Shown here in pieces: positions 1 to 9,091 of a DNA stretch of 64,000 bases. The stretch spans positions 1 to 64,000 of the forward strand of contig CBDCAC010000008.1 of assembly GCA_965213775.1 (NCBI GenBank), read 5' to 3'. The stretch's first letter is position 1, and each line of letters begins with the position of its first letter. This stretch comes from Lichenicoccus sp965213775. GTDB taxonomy: Bacteria > Pseudomonadota > Alphaproteobacteria > Acetobacterales > Acetobacteraceae. The translations under genes were made by a program, and so were the position numbers. A model generated the notes under the pieces. That model ran no database searches and had not been told where the DNA came from. It was given only the letters and a program-made list of their open reading frames with translations.

Positions 1-1091
1 GCGTAGGCGTCGATGAAGCCGTCGACGTCGTCCGATCCCGCGTTCCAGGGCAGCGACACCCGGATCGCCTCGCCGGCCAGCGCGCCCAGCCCCATCGCCT
101 CGAGCACGTGCGAGCGCGCCACCTTGCCCGAAGAGCAGGCGCTGCCGGCCGAGACGCCGTAGCCGGCGAGGTCGAGCGCGATCAGCTGCGTCTCCGCCCG
201 CCTGCCGGGCAGTGCGAGGCAGGCGGTGTTGGCGAGCCGCGGCGCCGCCGCGCCGCAGGCCAGGGCGCCGGCCGCCACCGCCGCCTGCTCGAGACGATCG
301 CGCAGCGCCGCCTGGCGGGAGGCGCGCTCGTCGCGGTCGAGCTCGGCGGCGGCGGCGGCGGCGGCGAACCCGGCGATCGCCGGCAGCGCCGGGGTGCCGC
401 CGCGCCGCCCGCGCTCCTGGCCGCCGCCCGCGATCATCGGCGGCAGCCGGCCGCGGCGCGATCCGGCCAGCAGCAGCGCGCCCGCACCCTTGGGGCCGCC
501 GAGCTTGTGCGACGACAGCGCCAGGCTGTCGGCACCCAGCCGCGCGAGGTCGACCGGCAGCCGGCCGGCGGCCTGCACGGCGTCGACATGCAGCCACGCG
601 CCGTGTCGCCGGCACAGCGACGCCACCTCCTCGATCGGCTGCACCACCCCGGTCTCGTTGTTGGCGAGCATCAGGCAGACCAGGGCGGGCTCGCTGGCCT
701 GCTCCAGCATCCGCCGCAGCAGCTCCAGCCGCACGCGGCCGTCGGAGTCCACCGGGATCGGCCGCGACGCCGCGGGCAGGATACCGCGTATGCAGTCATG
801 CTCGGTGGCACCGGCCAGCACCGGACGCTCGCGGCCGTGCAGCGCCAGCACGTTGGCCTCCGCACCGCCCGAGGTGAACACCAGCTCGTCGGGCTCGGCG
901 CCGAACAGCGTCGCGATCTGCTCACGGGCGGCTTCCAGCACGGCGCGGGCGGCGCGGCCGGCGCGATGCGGCGAGGCCGGGTTGCCGTGCAGGGCGGCGG
1001 CGCGGCTCATCGCCCAGCCGGCCTGCGGACGCAGCGGCTCGCTGGCATTGGCGTCGAGATAGGTGAATATCTTGTCACAATCGGGCGCCAT
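1..1091 (-). CDS. Cysteine desulfurase (NifS/IscS-like), C-terminus off window
   Basis: PLP-dependent enzyme that takes sulfur from L-cysteine for Fe-S cluster and thiocofactor synthesis. The frame reads from an ATG at 1091 (MAPDCDKIFTYLDANASEP) to the window edge, about 363 residues, so only a few C-terminal residues are missing. The PLP-binding lysine is seen in SSHKLGGPKGAG (K196). The sulfur-accepting cysteine lies in SAGSACSSGK (C319), a short active-site loop typical of the NifS/IscS group rather than SufS. Divergent from an alpha/beta hydrolase; an Rrf2-type regulator lies 2.6 kb away, a common setting for Fe-S genes. Which desulfurase subgroup it belongs to cannot be settled from this window. 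Confidence 0.93.
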   Translation of the reverse strand, partial: MAPDCDKIFTYLDANASEPLRPQAGWAMSRAAALHGNPASPHRAGRAARAVLEAAREQIATLFGAEPDELVFTSGGAEANVLALHGRERPVLAGATEHDCIRGILPAASRPIPVDSDGRVRLELLRRMLEQASEPALVCLMLANNETGVVQPIEEVASLCRRHGAWLHVDAVQAAGRLPVDLARLGADSLALSSHKLGGPKGAGALLLAGSRRGRLPPMIAGGGQERGRRGGTPALPAIAGFAAAAAAAELDRDERASRQAALRDRLEQAAVAAGALACGAAAPRLANTACLALPGRRAETQLIALDLAGYGVSAGSACSSGKVARSHVLEAMGLGALAGEAIRVSLPWNAGSDDVDGFIDAY

Positions 1092-1572
1092 TGGCGGGCT
1101 TCTCTCGCGGTTCGGTCGGCATGTCGCGGTGTCTCATGCCAGGCTCACGATCCCGTGTCTCGGTTCGAGGCGCCTGGCCTGCGCTTGCGCTTTGATTTCA
1201 GTGTAAATCTCCGGTCGGGATCGTTATAGGTTTCGCGAAAGCCGACTGCAGACCCTCCCCCCGGCCTGTGGCTTTGCACGGCAAAGGCGCACTCCATGAT
1301 GTCTCTCCTGCCCCTCTCGGGTAGCCCTCCACATCTTCGGCATGCGCAATGCACGCCTGAGCACAGGGCATGCCGGAAGCTGCACCCGATGCGCCATATA
1401 GGCGGCCAGGCATGGGTCCGCGCGCTGGATTCGGCTGCATCCGGTTCGCGGCACGACACGTCGCTGGTCTGAACGCAGGCGCGCGGCGGGGCATCGCTGC
1501 GCGCCCGGCGGTGCGTTGAAACAAGGCTGCTGCCGATGCCTCCAGGCGCAGCGACAAGAATAGCGGGACAAG
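1092..1572. other. 481-base divergent intergenic region
   Basis: Lies between the start of the cysteine desulfurase (minus) and the start of the alpha/beta hydrolase (plus), so it should hold both promoters. Short open frames on the minus strand have no recognisable protein character. I see no convincing -35/-10 pair, hairpin or RNA gene. Confidence 0.5.
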
Positions 1573-2238
1573 ATGCCTGAGGTCATGTTCGCCGGTCCTG
1601 ACGGCCGCCTAGAAGGACGCTACCACCATTCCGGTGAGGCCAACGCGCCGCTCGCCCTGATCCTGCACCCGCACCCGCTGCATGGCGGGACCATGAACAA
1701 CCGGATCACCTACGCGATGTACCGCGCCTTCGAGCGGCTGGGCTTCTCGGTGATGCGGTTCAACTTCCGCGGCGTCGGACGCTCACAGGGCCGCTACGAC
1801 GGCGGCATCGGCGAGATCAGCGATGCCGCCGCGGCGCTCGACTGGATGCAGACGGTCAATCCGAACTCGAGCGGCCTGTGGATCTCCGGCTACTCCTTCG
1901 GAGCCTTCGTCGGCATGCAGCTGCTGATGCGGCGTCCCGAGATCTCCGGCTGGGTCAGCGTGGCACCGCCCGCGAACCACTACGATTTCGGCTTCCTGGC
2001 GCCCTGCCCGTGCGGCGGGCTGATGCTGCACGGCGACACCGACGAGCTGGTCCCGGAGCCCGCGGTTCGCAAGCTGGTGGACAAGCTGAACACCCAGAAG
2101 GGCGTGCAGGTCGATTACCGCGTCTGCGGCGGCGCCGACCACGTCTTCGCCAACCACGCCGACATCGTCTCCGACGCCATCGACGACTACGTGGGCAAGA
2201 TCATCGCCCGCAAGACGATGGCGCTCGCCGCCGACTGA
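1573..2238 (+). CDS. Alpha/beta hydrolase (COG2945-like)
   Basis: 221-residue serine hydrolase fold, full length for this family. The oxyanion-hole region reads LILHPHPLHGGTMNNR near the N-terminus. The nucleophile elbow is GYSFGAF with Ser108. A late GADHVF supplies the likely catalytic histidine, with an Asp in HGDTDELV. The family is common in proteobacteria next to Fe-S or tRNA synthetase genes, but the substrate is unknown. It is followed 75 bases later by tyrS, with a strong hairpin between them. Cytoplasmic; no signal peptide. Confidence 0.88.
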   Translation: MPEVMFAGPDGRLEGRYHHSGEANAPLALILHPHPLHGGTMNNRITYAMYRAFERLGFSVMRFNFRGVGRSQGRYDGGIGEISDAAAALDWMQTVNPNSSGLWISGYSFGAFVGMQLLMRRPEISGWVSVAPPANHYDFGFLAPCPCGGLMLHGDTDELVPEPAVRKLVDKLNTQKGVQVDYRVCGGADHVFANHADIVSDAIDDYVGKIIARKTMALAAD

Positions 2239-2245
2239 TCGGCAC

Positions 2246-2287
2246 CTCCGGATCCGGCGCGCGGACGCACGCGCGCCGGATCCGGAG
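2246..2287 (+). terminator. Perfect 17-bp inverted repeat between hydrolase gene and tyrS
   Basis: The arms at 2246-2262 and 2271-2287 are exact reverse complements around an 8-base loop. It begins 7 bases after the hydrolase stop codon. There is no T-tract, so it could be a GC-rich terminator or an attenuating or stabilising hairpin in a hydrolase-tyrS transcript. Confidence 0.55.
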
Positions 2288-2313
2288 CCGCCCCCATCAG
2301 ATCAGGCTTCCTG

Positions 2314-3561
2314 ATGCCCGACAGCCCGTTCCTCCGCGAAGCCGAAGCGCGCGGCCTGGTGTTCCAGTGCACCGACATCGAGGCGCTCGACGCGGCGCTG
2401 CTCTCAGGGCCGGTGGGCGGCTATATCGGCTTCGACCTGACCGCCGACAGCCTGCATGTCGGCCACCTGATCCCGATCATGATGCTGCGGCTGCTGCAGA
2501 GGCACGGGCACCGCCCGGTGGCGCTGCTCGGCGGCGGCACCAGCCGGATCGGCGATCCCTCGTTCCGCGCCGACGCCCGGCAATTGCTCGACGAGGCCGG
2601 CATCGCCGCCAACCGCGACGGCATACGCCGCATCCTCGAGACGATGCTGCGCTTCGGCGACGGTCCGTCCGACGCGCTGCTGGCCGACAACGCGACGTGG
2701 CTGGACCGGCTCGGCTATATCGACCTGCTGCGCGAGGTGGGGGCGCATTTCAGCGTCAGCCGCATGCTCGGCTTCGACTCCGTGCGACAGCGCCTGGAGC
2801 GCGAGCAGGGCCTGACCTTCCTCGAGTTCAACTACTCGATCCTGCAGAGCTACGATTTCCGAGAGCTCGGGCGGCGCCACGGGGTCAGCCTGCAGATGGG
2901 CGGCTCCGACCAGTGGGGCAACATCGTCTCCGGCGTCGAGCTGGTGCGACGCACCGACCAGAGACAGGTGTTCGGCCTGACCACGCCGCTGCTGACCACC
3001 GCGTCGGGGGCCAAGATGGGCAAGACCGCGGCCGGCGCGGTCTGGCTGTCGAGCCACCGGCTGTCGCCGTTCGAATACTGGCAGTTCTGGCGCAACGCCG
3101 AGGATGCCGATGTCGGCCGCTTCCTGCGCCTGTTCACCGAGCTCGACCTTGCGGCATGCGAGCGCCTGGGGGCGATGCAGGGGGCGATGATCAACGAGGC
3201 CAAGAAGGTGCTGGCCACCGAGGCGACGGCGCTGTGCCACGGCCGCGCGGCGGCCGAGGCGGCGGCCGAGGCGGCGCAGGCGGTGTTCGAGGCCGGCTCC
3301 GGCACCTCAGACGCGCTGCCGTCGCACACGGTCGAGCGCGCGTCATTGGCGGCCGGCATCCCGGTCTACCGTCTATTCGCGGAGGCGGGGCTCGCCGGCA
3401 GCAACGGCGAGGCGCGCCGCTTGATCCGCGGCGGCGGCCTGCGCCTCAACGACGAGGTGGTGCGCGACGAGAACCGGCTGGTCTCGCTGTGCGACCTCTC
3501 TCCCGATGCGATCAAGCTCTCGGTCGGGCGCAAGCAGCATCTGCTGGTGCGGCCGCGGTAG
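2314..3561 (+). CDS. tyrS: Tyrosine--tRNA ligase
   Basis: Class I aminoacyl-tRNA synthetase that charges tRNA-Tyr; 415 residues, the usual bacterial length. The HIGH signature appears as HVGH (residues 48-51) after GYIGFDLTADSL. The KMSKS loop is KMGKT (234-238). The tyrosine-binding segment MGGSDQWGN is present. The C-terminus has an S4-like RNA-binding domain (EARRLIRGGGLRLNDEVV). The ATG follows the hairpin after the upstream hydrolase gene. A double-hairpin repeat lies between this stop codon and the convergent Rrf2 gene. Confidence 0.97.
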   Translation: MPDSPFLREAEARGLVFQCTDIEALDAALLSGPVGGYIGFDLTADSLHVGHLIPIMMLRLLQRHGHRPVALLGGGTSRIGDPSFRADARQLLDEAGIAANRDGIRRILETMLRFGDGPSDALLADNATWLDRLGYIDLLREVGAHFSVSRMLGFDSVRQRLEREQGLTFLEFNYSILQSYDFRELGRRHGVSLQMGGSDQWGNIVSGVELVRRTDQRQVFGLTTPLLTTASGAKMGKTAAGAVWLSSHRLSPFEYWQFWRNAEDADVGRFLRLFTELDLAACERLGAMQGAMINEAKKVLATEATALCHGRAAAEAAAEAAQAVFEAGSGTSDALPSHTVERASLAAGIPVYRLFAEAGLAGSNGEARRLIRGGGLRLNDEVVRDENRLVSLCDLSPDAIKLSVGRKQHLLVRPR

Positions 3562-3567
3562 GCAAGA

Positions 3568-3676
3568 CGAGGGCGCTGCCCTCGACCCGCTGGGGCCGGC
3601 GGCCCCAGACCCCGATTTACGAAGTCATGGATTTCAAAGGCTCCGCCTTTGATGGGGTCAAGGGGCAAAGCCCCTT
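3568..3676. repeat. Inverted pair of double-hairpin repeats (copies A1 and A2)
   Basis: A1 (3568-3607, minus orientation) is a hairpin with loop 3575-3577, the linker GACCCGC at 3584-3590, then a hairpin with loop 3598-3600. A2 (3634-3676, plus orientation) is a hairpin with loop 3642-3644, the linker TGGGGTC at 3653-3659, then a hairpin with loop 3667-3669. All four loops are three bases. The pair fills the gap between convergent tyrS and Rrf2 genes, so a bidirectional transcription end is the simplest role. It belongs to the same family as the elements near 25.0, 29.1, 33.0 and 36.1 kb. Confidence 0.8.
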
Positions 3677-3679
3677 GCA

Positions 3680-4129
3680 CTAGTCACCCTGGGCCGCCAG
3701 GCGAACATGTTCGGCAGCGGCCAGGCCGGCCGCCATCGCCGCCAGCGACACGTGAGCCAGCGCATGGCGCATCGCCGCCTCGGCGATCAGGAAGCTCTCG
3801 CCGAGCAGGCGCGGCACGTGGCGGCCGACCGGACACAGCGGATCGGGATGGGCGTGCAGCGGCAGCAGCGGCCGCGCCGGCGCCGGATTGACCGCGTCCC
3901 ACACGTCGTCGAGCGTGATGCGCTCCGCCGGGCGGCCGAGCGCCGCACCGCCCTGGCCACGCCGCACCCGCACCAATCCCGCGCGCGCCAGCAGCCGCAT
4001 GATCCGGCGCACCACCACCGGGTTGGTGTTGACGCTGCCGGCGATGCGCGGGCTGGTGAGGCGGCCATCGGGATCGGCTGCCATCATCAGCATGATGTGG
4101 GTGGCGACGGAGAAGCGCGTTGCGATCAT
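3680..4129 (-). CDS. Rrf2 family transcriptional regulator
   Basis: 149-residue winged-helix DNA-binding protein. The N-terminal helix-turn-helix spans roughly residues 20-60 (SPRIAGSVNTNPVVVRRIMRLL), followed by the wing RVRRGQGGAALGRP. The family includes IscR and NsrR, but only one cysteine is seen (PLCPVGR), so the three-Cys Fe-S ligand set of IscR is absent. It more resembles the cluster-free YwnA type. Convergent with tyrS and divergent from mmcB. The target is unknown; proximity to a cysteine desulfurase is only suggestive. Confidence 0.88.
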   Translation of the reverse strand: MIATRFSVATHIMLMMAADPDGRLTSPRIAGSVNTNPVVVRRIMRLLARAGLVRVRRGQGGAALGRPAERITLDDVWDAVNPAPARPLLPLHAHPDPLCPVGRHVPRLLGESFLIAEAAMRHALAHVSLAAMAAGLAAAEHVRLAAQGD

Positions 4130-4222
4130 GGCGGAACTTGAATGCGTCGCGGCGGCGGCGGTTCTTCGCGGCCCGAATCACAGCTTGCGACGGATCGCGG
4201 CTTTGGGCATCACGAACGGCCG

Positions 4223-4735
4223 ATGCAGGTCAGCATGCTTCCCCCGGCCGAGAACGCCCTGGCGATACGACGCGCGGCCGCCCGCCTGTGCGGCCAGCTC
4301 GGCTGGGCGGTGCTGCACGAGGTGCCGCTGCCCAACGGACGTCGCGCCGACATCCTGGCGCTGCGGCCGGACGGCGGCTTCAGCTGCATCGAGGTCAAGT
4401 CCGGCCCGCGCGACTTCCTGACCGACCTGAAATGGCGCGACTACCGCGAGTATTGCGACGCGCTGTATTTCGCCGTGGACGAGTGCTTCCCGCGCGCCCT
4501 GCTGCCCGAGGATGCCGGGCTGGTGGTGGCCTGCATCGAGGGGGTCGGCTGCGGGCCGGGCGCCGGCTTCGCGCACGACGCCGAGCTGCTTCGCGAGGCG
4601 CCGGTGCACGGCCTCAGTACTGCGCGGCGCCGCGCGCTCACGCATCGCTTCGCCATCCTCGCGGCGTCCCGCCTGGCCTGCCTGGAGGACCCGGCGATCA
4701 CCTCGTCGCTGCGGGCGGCGCTGCGCGCGCAGTGA
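4223..4735 (+). CDS. mmcB: MmcB family DNA repair protein
   Basis: 170 residues. MmcB-like proteins are small nuclease-fold proteins (PD-(D/E)XK-like) restricted largely to alphaproteobacteria and linked to the ImuB/DnaE2 mutagenic repair response. The fold signature is seen as RADILALRPDGGFSCIEVKSG: an Asp, then Glu-x-Lys. The frame is open back to an ATG at 4142, but the earlier codons read as low-complexity Gly/Ser. I therefore prefer the ATG at 4223 (MQVSMLPPAENALAIRRAAA); 4235 is also possible. Divergent from the Rrf2 regulator. Confidence 0.85.
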   Translation: MQVSMLPPAENALAIRRAAARLCGQLGWAVLHEVPLPNGRRADILALRPDGGFSCIEVKSGPRDFLTDLKWRDYREYCDALYFAVDECFPRALLPEDAGLVVACIEGVGCGPGAGFAHDAELLREAPVHGLSTARRRALTHRFAILAASRLACLEDPAITSSLRAALRAQ

Positions 4736-4816
4736 GCCGTCCGGCGCGAGCGCCCGGCCTTGCGCATGGCGCGGCGCAGGGCCACGCTCCGGCGCGTTGC
4801 AGCCGCGAGAGACAGG

Positions 4817-5620
4817 ATGAGGTCGGATGCGATCAGCCGCCGGTTCGAGGCGGCCGCCACCATCGTCGAGGAGGCAGCGGCGCTGGCGATGCGGCTGCGG
4901 CCGGCGCCGGGCAGCGCGAGCGCGACCCTAAAGGGCGCGCAGGATTGGCTGACCGAGGCGGACGGCGCGGTCGAGGCGCTGATCGCAGGCCGGATCGCGA
5001 CGCTGTTCCCGGAGGATGCGCTGCAGGGCGAGGAGGGCGGCGAGCGCCGCGCGGCGGCGGCCTCCGGCCTGCGCTGGGTGGTCGATCCGATCGACGGCAC
5101 CGCCAACTTCGCCCGCGGGCGCGCGCGCTGGTGCATCTCGCTGGGTCTGCTGGCGGACGGGGCGCCGGCGGCCGGGGTGCTTAGCGCGCCGGCGCTGGGC
5201 GAGAGCTTCGCCGCCATGACAGGCGCCGGCGCCACCCGCAACGGCAAGCCGATCCGTGCCGCCGAGACCCGGGATCCGGCGACGGCGATGATCGAGATCG
5301 GCTGGGGGCCGAAGGTCGCGGCGCGCGACTACGCCGCGATGGTCGAGCGCATGCTGGCGCTGGGTGCGGCGCCGCGCAGCGGCGGGTCGGGCGCACTCGC
5401 GCTGGCCGACGTCGCCTGCGGCCGGCTGGACGGCTATGTCGAGCTGTCGATCAACCTGTGGGACGTCGCCGGCGCGCTGCCGATTCTCGCCGAGGCCGGA
5501 GCCGCGGTGTCGGCGTTCCTGCGCGACGGCGGCCTGACGGGCGCGAGCCCGATCCTGGCCGCCGCACCGGGGCTCGCGCAGGCGCTGTCGCAGGCGTCCG
5601 GATTATTACTGCAAAGCTGA
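4817..5620 (+). CDS. Inositol monophosphatase family phosphatase
   Basis: 267 residues, the usual size of this Mg-dependent phosphatase family (inositol-1-phosphatase, 3'(2'),5'-bisphosphate nucleotidase, histidinol-phosphatase). Both metal-binding signatures are seen: VVDPIDGTANF about residue 90 and LWDVAGALPILAEAGA near the C-terminus. An upstream Glu in LQGEEGG matches the first metal ligand. The frame opens at 4760, but ATG 4817 has a purine-rich GAGAGACAGG just upstream and gives a normal N-terminus. The exact substrate cannot be told from sequence. Confidence 0.88.
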   Translation: MRSDAISRRFEAAATIVEEAAALAMRLRPAPGSASATLKGAQDWLTEADGAVEALIAGRIATLFPEDALQGEEGGERRAAAASGLRWVVDPIDGTANFARGRARWCISLGLLADGAPAAGVLSAPALGESFAAMTGAGATRNGKPIRAAETRDPATAMIEIGWGPKVAARDYAAMVERMLALGAAPRSGGSGALALADVACGRLDGYVELSINLWDVAGALPILAEAGAAVSAFLRDGGLTGASPILAAAPGLAQALSQASGLLLQS

Positions 5621-5683
5621 GGCGGGGCGTTGCGGAGCAGGGGAGAGGCGGGCAAACCGCTCTCGCACAGGGAGAGAACGAAG

Positions 5684-6565
5684 ATGCAGATGCGACGCGC
5701 GACCATGGCCGCCGCGATCAGCCTGATGGCCGCCGGGACGGCGCGGCCAGGGGCGGCCGCGGCGCAGATGGTCAATTCCGACCGCCAGGAGCAGCAGCAG
5801 CGCCTGGTCGACCGCGCCACGCTGGCCGCACAGGACGTGCTGGACTGGCGCGAGAACGGCGATCAGGCGCAGCGCTTCCTCGCCCGCGCGCGGGGGGTGA
5901 TGATCTGCCCGAGCATCTTCCGCATGTCGTTCATCTTCGGCGGCTCAGGCGGCGGCTGCGTGCTGCTGGCGCGCGACGGCTCCGGCTCCTGGTCGGCTCC
6001 CGCCTTCTACTCGATGGGCTCGGGCTCGTTCGGCCTGCAGGCGGGGGTGCAGGATGCCGAGCTGATGATGTTCATCATGACGCGCCGGGGGCTGACCGCG
6101 ATCATGGACAGCCACTTCAAGTTCGGCGCCAACGCCTCGATCACGCTGGCGACGCTGGGTGCGGGCATGGAGGGCGACACCACGACCGCGCTGCGCGCCG
6201 ACATCGTCGCGGTCGAGAAGAGTTCCGGCCTGTTCGCCGGGATCTCGCTGCAGGGCAGCGTGCTGTCGTCGGACAGCGTCGGCGACCGCGCCTATTACGG
6301 CCAGCCGGTGGGCGTGGAGGACATCGCGGTCGCCATGCGCGTCAATAATCCCGGCGCGGATCCGCTGCGCAGCGTGCTGATGCGCTTCGGCGGCGGCGGC
6401 GGCGGCGGCCGTGCCGCGGCGGCGGGCAGCTCCCCCTACCCGCCGCCCTACCGGCCGGGAACCAGCTATGGCAGCGCCGCCGCGGGATCGGGCGATGGCG
6501 GCGCGCCGGTGCAGCTGGCGCCCGCCGCCCCGGTGCAGTCCCAGGCGCTGCCGCCGCCGCGCTGA
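5684..6565 (+). CDS. SYLF (Ysc84-like) lipid-binding domain protein, exported
   Basis: 293 residues with an N-terminal signal peptide (MQMRRATMAAAISLMAAG, cleavage probably after AAAA). The SYLF core, about residues 30-230, includes ARGVMICPSIFRMSFIFGG and a glycine-rich strand series (GSGSFGLQAGVQDAE). In this family the domain binds phosphoinositides or other lipids. The tail is low complexity, rich in Gly, Pro and Ala. ATG 5684 is chosen because GGGAGAG lies upstream and the signal peptide starts there. Convergent with the oxidoreductase gene, 7 bases away. Confidence 0.85.
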   Translation: MQMRRATMAAAISLMAAGTARPGAAAAQMVNSDRQEQQQRLVDRATLAAQDVLDWRENGDQAQRFLARARGVMICPSIFRMSFIFGGSGGGCVLLARDGSGSWSAPAFYSMGSGSFGLQAGVQDAELMMFIMTRRGLTAIMDSHFKFGANASITLATLGAGMEGDTTTALRADIVAVEKSSGLFAGISLQGSVLSSDSVGDRAYYGQPVGVEDIAVAMRVNNPGADPLRSVLMRFGGGGGGGRAAAAGSSPYPPPYRPGTSYGSAAAGSGDGGAPVQLAPAAPVQSQALPPPR

Positions 6566-6572
6566 GCCGGCC

Positions 6573-7865
6573 TCAGGCCGGAAGATAGGCGCCGACCTGC
6601 CTGGGCCAGACGCCGCGCGTCGCGTCGCGCCCGCTCGCGGCCGCGAACTTCACCGGCGAGCCGCCGGCGGCGGACTGGTAGATCGCCTCCAGCACGCGCA
6701 TGTCCTGCAGCCCCTCCTCGCCCGGGGTGAAGGGCGGCGCACCGTCATGCAGCGAGAGCGCGAAGGCGTCCATCTCGCGCGCGAACTGGCTGTGCGGCGG
6801 GAAGCGCCGCGTCTCCAGCGCGCTGGCGCGCCCCTCCTTGCGGCTGATCTGCAGCGCCAGCTCGTCGTAGCCGAAGGCCGGGTCGAGCCCGAACCAGCCG
6901 CCTTGCGCATGGACGCGAAGCTGCCGGCTCTCGTGGAAGCTGTAGCCGCAGCCGCCGGTGGCGATGACGCCCGACGGGAAGCGCAGGGTGAACAGCGCCA
7001 CGTCCTCGACCTGGGCGAAGCGGGCGTCGCCGGTCGGGCGCGTGACCTGGCCGGTGATCTCGATCGGCTCCTCGCCGGTGAGGTAGCGAAACGCGTTGGT
7101 GCAGTACAGCCCGACATCCGGCAGCGAGCCGCCGCCGGCCATCGCGCGGATCTGCCGCCACTGGCCGTCGGCCGCGTCGTTCTGCCCGTTGGTGGCCTGG
7201 ATCATGCGGACCTCGCCGAACCGGCCGCCGCGGGCGAGCGCGATCGCGGTGCGGTGTGCGGGATCATATTGCAGCCGGTAGGCGATCATCAGCATCCGGC
7301 CCGCCGACCGGCAGGCCTCGATCATCTGCTGCGCCTCGGCCACCGAGGCCGCCATCGGCTTCTCGCACAGCACGTGCTTGCCGGCCGCCGCGGCGCGCGC
7401 GGTAAACTCGGCATGCATCGAGTTCGGCAGCACGACGTAGACGATGTCGATCGCGGGATCGTCGCGCATGCGCTCGAAGCTCGCATAGTCGTAGAGGTGG
7501 CGGGGATCGAGCCCGTACTGCGCGGCGACGGCGCGCGCCTTTTCCGGCCTGCCGCTGACCAGGCCGGCGAGGCGCACATGCTTGGCCTGGCCGAAGGCCG
7601 GGATGATCTCCTCCAGCGCCAGCGCGCCCAGCCCGACGACGGCGACGCCGAGCCGGCGCGCCGGCGGCGCGGGATTGGGCGGCGTGTCGTTGGCCTCGCT
7701 CGCGGCGTGCAGCGGCGGCAGGCTGACCTGACCGTCCGCGACGCTGCCGCGCAGTGCGGCCGGCTCCTGCCGCGGCTCGGCCGCCTGCGCGCCCGCGGCC
7801 CCGCCGGCGGCGCCCGCGAGCGCGGCCGTGGTGCCGAACAGGGTGCGTCGTGTCAGCTCTGCCAT
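6573..7865 (-). CDS. Tat-exported Gfo/Idh/MocA family oxidoreductase
   Basis: 430 residues. The N-terminus carries a twin-arginine signal (MAELTRRTLFGTTAALAG), so the folded cofactor-bound enzyme is probably sent to the periplasm, as with Zymomonas glucose-fructose oxidoreductase. The NAD(P)-binding Rossmann segment is RLGVAVVGLGALALEEIIPAF, and the family EKP motif is seen in LCEKPMAASVAEA. The C-terminal beta-sheet domain includes GGWFGLDPAFGYDE. Glucose-fructose oxidoreductase is a reasonable guess, but the sugar specificity is not provable here. Divergent from an SDR gene. Confidence 0.85.
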   Translation of the reverse strand: MAELTRRTLFGTTAALAGAAGGAAGAQAAEPRQEPAALRGSVADGQVSLPPLHAASEANDTPPNPAPPARRLGVAVVGLGALALEEIIPAFGQAKHVRLAGLVSGRPEKARAVAAQYGLDPRHLYDYASFERMRDDPAIDIVYVVLPNSMHAEFTARAAAAGKHVLCEKPMAASVAEAQQMIEACRSAGRMLMIAYRLQYDPAHRTAIALARGGRFGEVRMIQATNGQNDAADGQWRQIRAMAGGGSLPDVGLYCTNAFRYLTGEEPIEITGQVTRPTGDARFAQVEDVALFTLRFPSGVIATGGCGYSFHESRQLRVHAQGGWFGLDPAFGYDELALQISRKEGRASALETRRFPPHSQFAREMDAFALSLHDGAPPFTPGEEGLQDMRVLEAIYQSAAGGSPVKFAAASGRDATRGVWPRQVGAYLPA

Positions 7866-7957
7866 GGGATGCTCCGCTCAAGCCCGCTGTGCGAGCCAAC
7901 ATCGCGGCCCGCGCCGCGTTCCGCCCGACCCGCCGGGGGACCGGGGATTTACAGCCG

Positions 7958-9091
7958 ATGCCGCGCGTGCGTTTAGACGCCATGGCCGTGACCCGCACAG
8001 GAGCTCCCGTCGCGCCGGACGATGACGAGGACCCGGTGCGGCGCGTCGTCGTCATCACCGGCGGCTCGTCGGGGATCGGCCGCTGCACCGCGCGGCTGTT
8101 CGCGCGCCGGGGCTGGGATGTCGGCCTGATCGCGCGCGGCGCCGACGGGCTGGCGGCGGCGGCGGCGGACGTGCGGGCGGCCGGCGGGCTGGCCGTCGCC
8201 GCGGCGGCCGACGTGGCCGACGGCGAGGCGCTGGAGCGGGCGGCGCAGACCATCACCGCGTCGCTCGGGCCGGTCGACGTCTGGATCAACGCCGCCGGCA
8301 ACGGCGTGTATGGACGGCTGCTCGACATCCCCGACGCGGAATATCGCCGGGTCACCGAGGTCACCTACATGGGCACGGTGAACGGCACCCGCTCGGCGTT
8401 GCGGTGCATGATGCCGCGGGGCCGCGGGGTGATCGTGAACGTGTGCTCCGGCATCGCCTTCAACGGCCTGCCGCTGATGACCTCCTATGTCGGCGCCAAG
8501 GCGGCGGTGCGCGGCTTCGGCCAGTCGGTGCGCGGCGAGCTTCGCCTCGCGCGCAGCCGGGTGCGGCTGTGCACGGTGTTCCCGCCCGCGGTGAACACGC
8601 CGTTCTTCAGCCACGCGCCGTCCTACATGGGGTTCCCGTCGCGGCCGGTGCCGCCGGTCTATCAGCCCGAGGTGGTGGCGCAGGCGCTGTATCTGGCGGC
8701 GGACGGGCGACAGCGCGAGATGACGGTGAGCTCGGTGGTCACCGCGTTCGCGCTGGTGTCGCGGCTGTCGCCGGCACTCGCCGCCTGGCTCACCGAGCGG
8801 CTGCGCTTCGATGCGCTGCTGTCGCGCGACCCGGCCGCCGCCGAGGCCGAGGAGCCCTGCCTGTTCGCGCCGCCGCGCCGGGTGTTCGGCGTGCATGGCC
8901 CGTTCGGCCGACGCGCGCGCGGCTGGAGCGCCCAGGTCTGGCTGCACGGCGCCTGCCGGGCGCTGGGCGGCGTCCTCAGGCCGGCGCGACCAGCGCCTCG
9001 GTCGCGGCCACGACCCGCCTGCGCAAGCCCGGATCCAGCGCCAGCCGGTTCGGGGCCGCCGCCCGGCACCGCTTCAGATAGGCCCCGGTGA
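7958..9091 (+). CDS. SDR family oxidoreductase with long C-terminal extension
   Basis: 377 residues if it starts at ATG 7958 (MPRVRLDAMAVTRTG), 369 if at 7982. The Rossmann nucleotide-binding motif is GGSSGIGR, with NAAG and a YVGAK active-site Tyr/Lys pair after SGIAFNG. It continues about 100 residues beyond a classical SDR core, and the final stretch is Pro/Arg-rich. The last 116 bases overlap the 3' end of the opposite-strand SDR gene. Either the real protein ends in this overlap or the true stop was lost. Substrate unknown. Confidence 0.8.
   Translation: MPRVRLDAMAVTRTGAPVAPDDDEDPVRRVVVITGGSSGIGRCTARLFARRGWDVGLIARGADGLAAAAADVRAAGGLAVAAAADVADGEALERAAQTITASLGPVDVWINAAGNGVYGRLLDIPDAEYRRVTEVTYMGTVNGTRSALRCMMPRGRGVIVNVCSGIAFNGLPLMTSYVGAKAAVRGFGQSVRGELRLARSRVRLCTVFPPAVNTPFFSHAPSYMGFPSRPVPPVYQPEVVAQALYLAADGRQREMTVSSVVTAFALVSRLSPALAAWLTERLRFDALLSRDPAAAEAEEPCLFAPPRRVFGVHGPFGRRARGWSAQVWLHGACRALGGVLRPARPAPRSRPRPACASPDPAPAGSGPPPGTASDRPR

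Noticed and set aside
1145..1586. Three overlapping minus-strand frames of 104-120 codons upstream of the alpha/beta hydrolase gene
   Set aside because: They overlap each other in different frames, have Cys/Arg-rich random composition and no ribosome sites.
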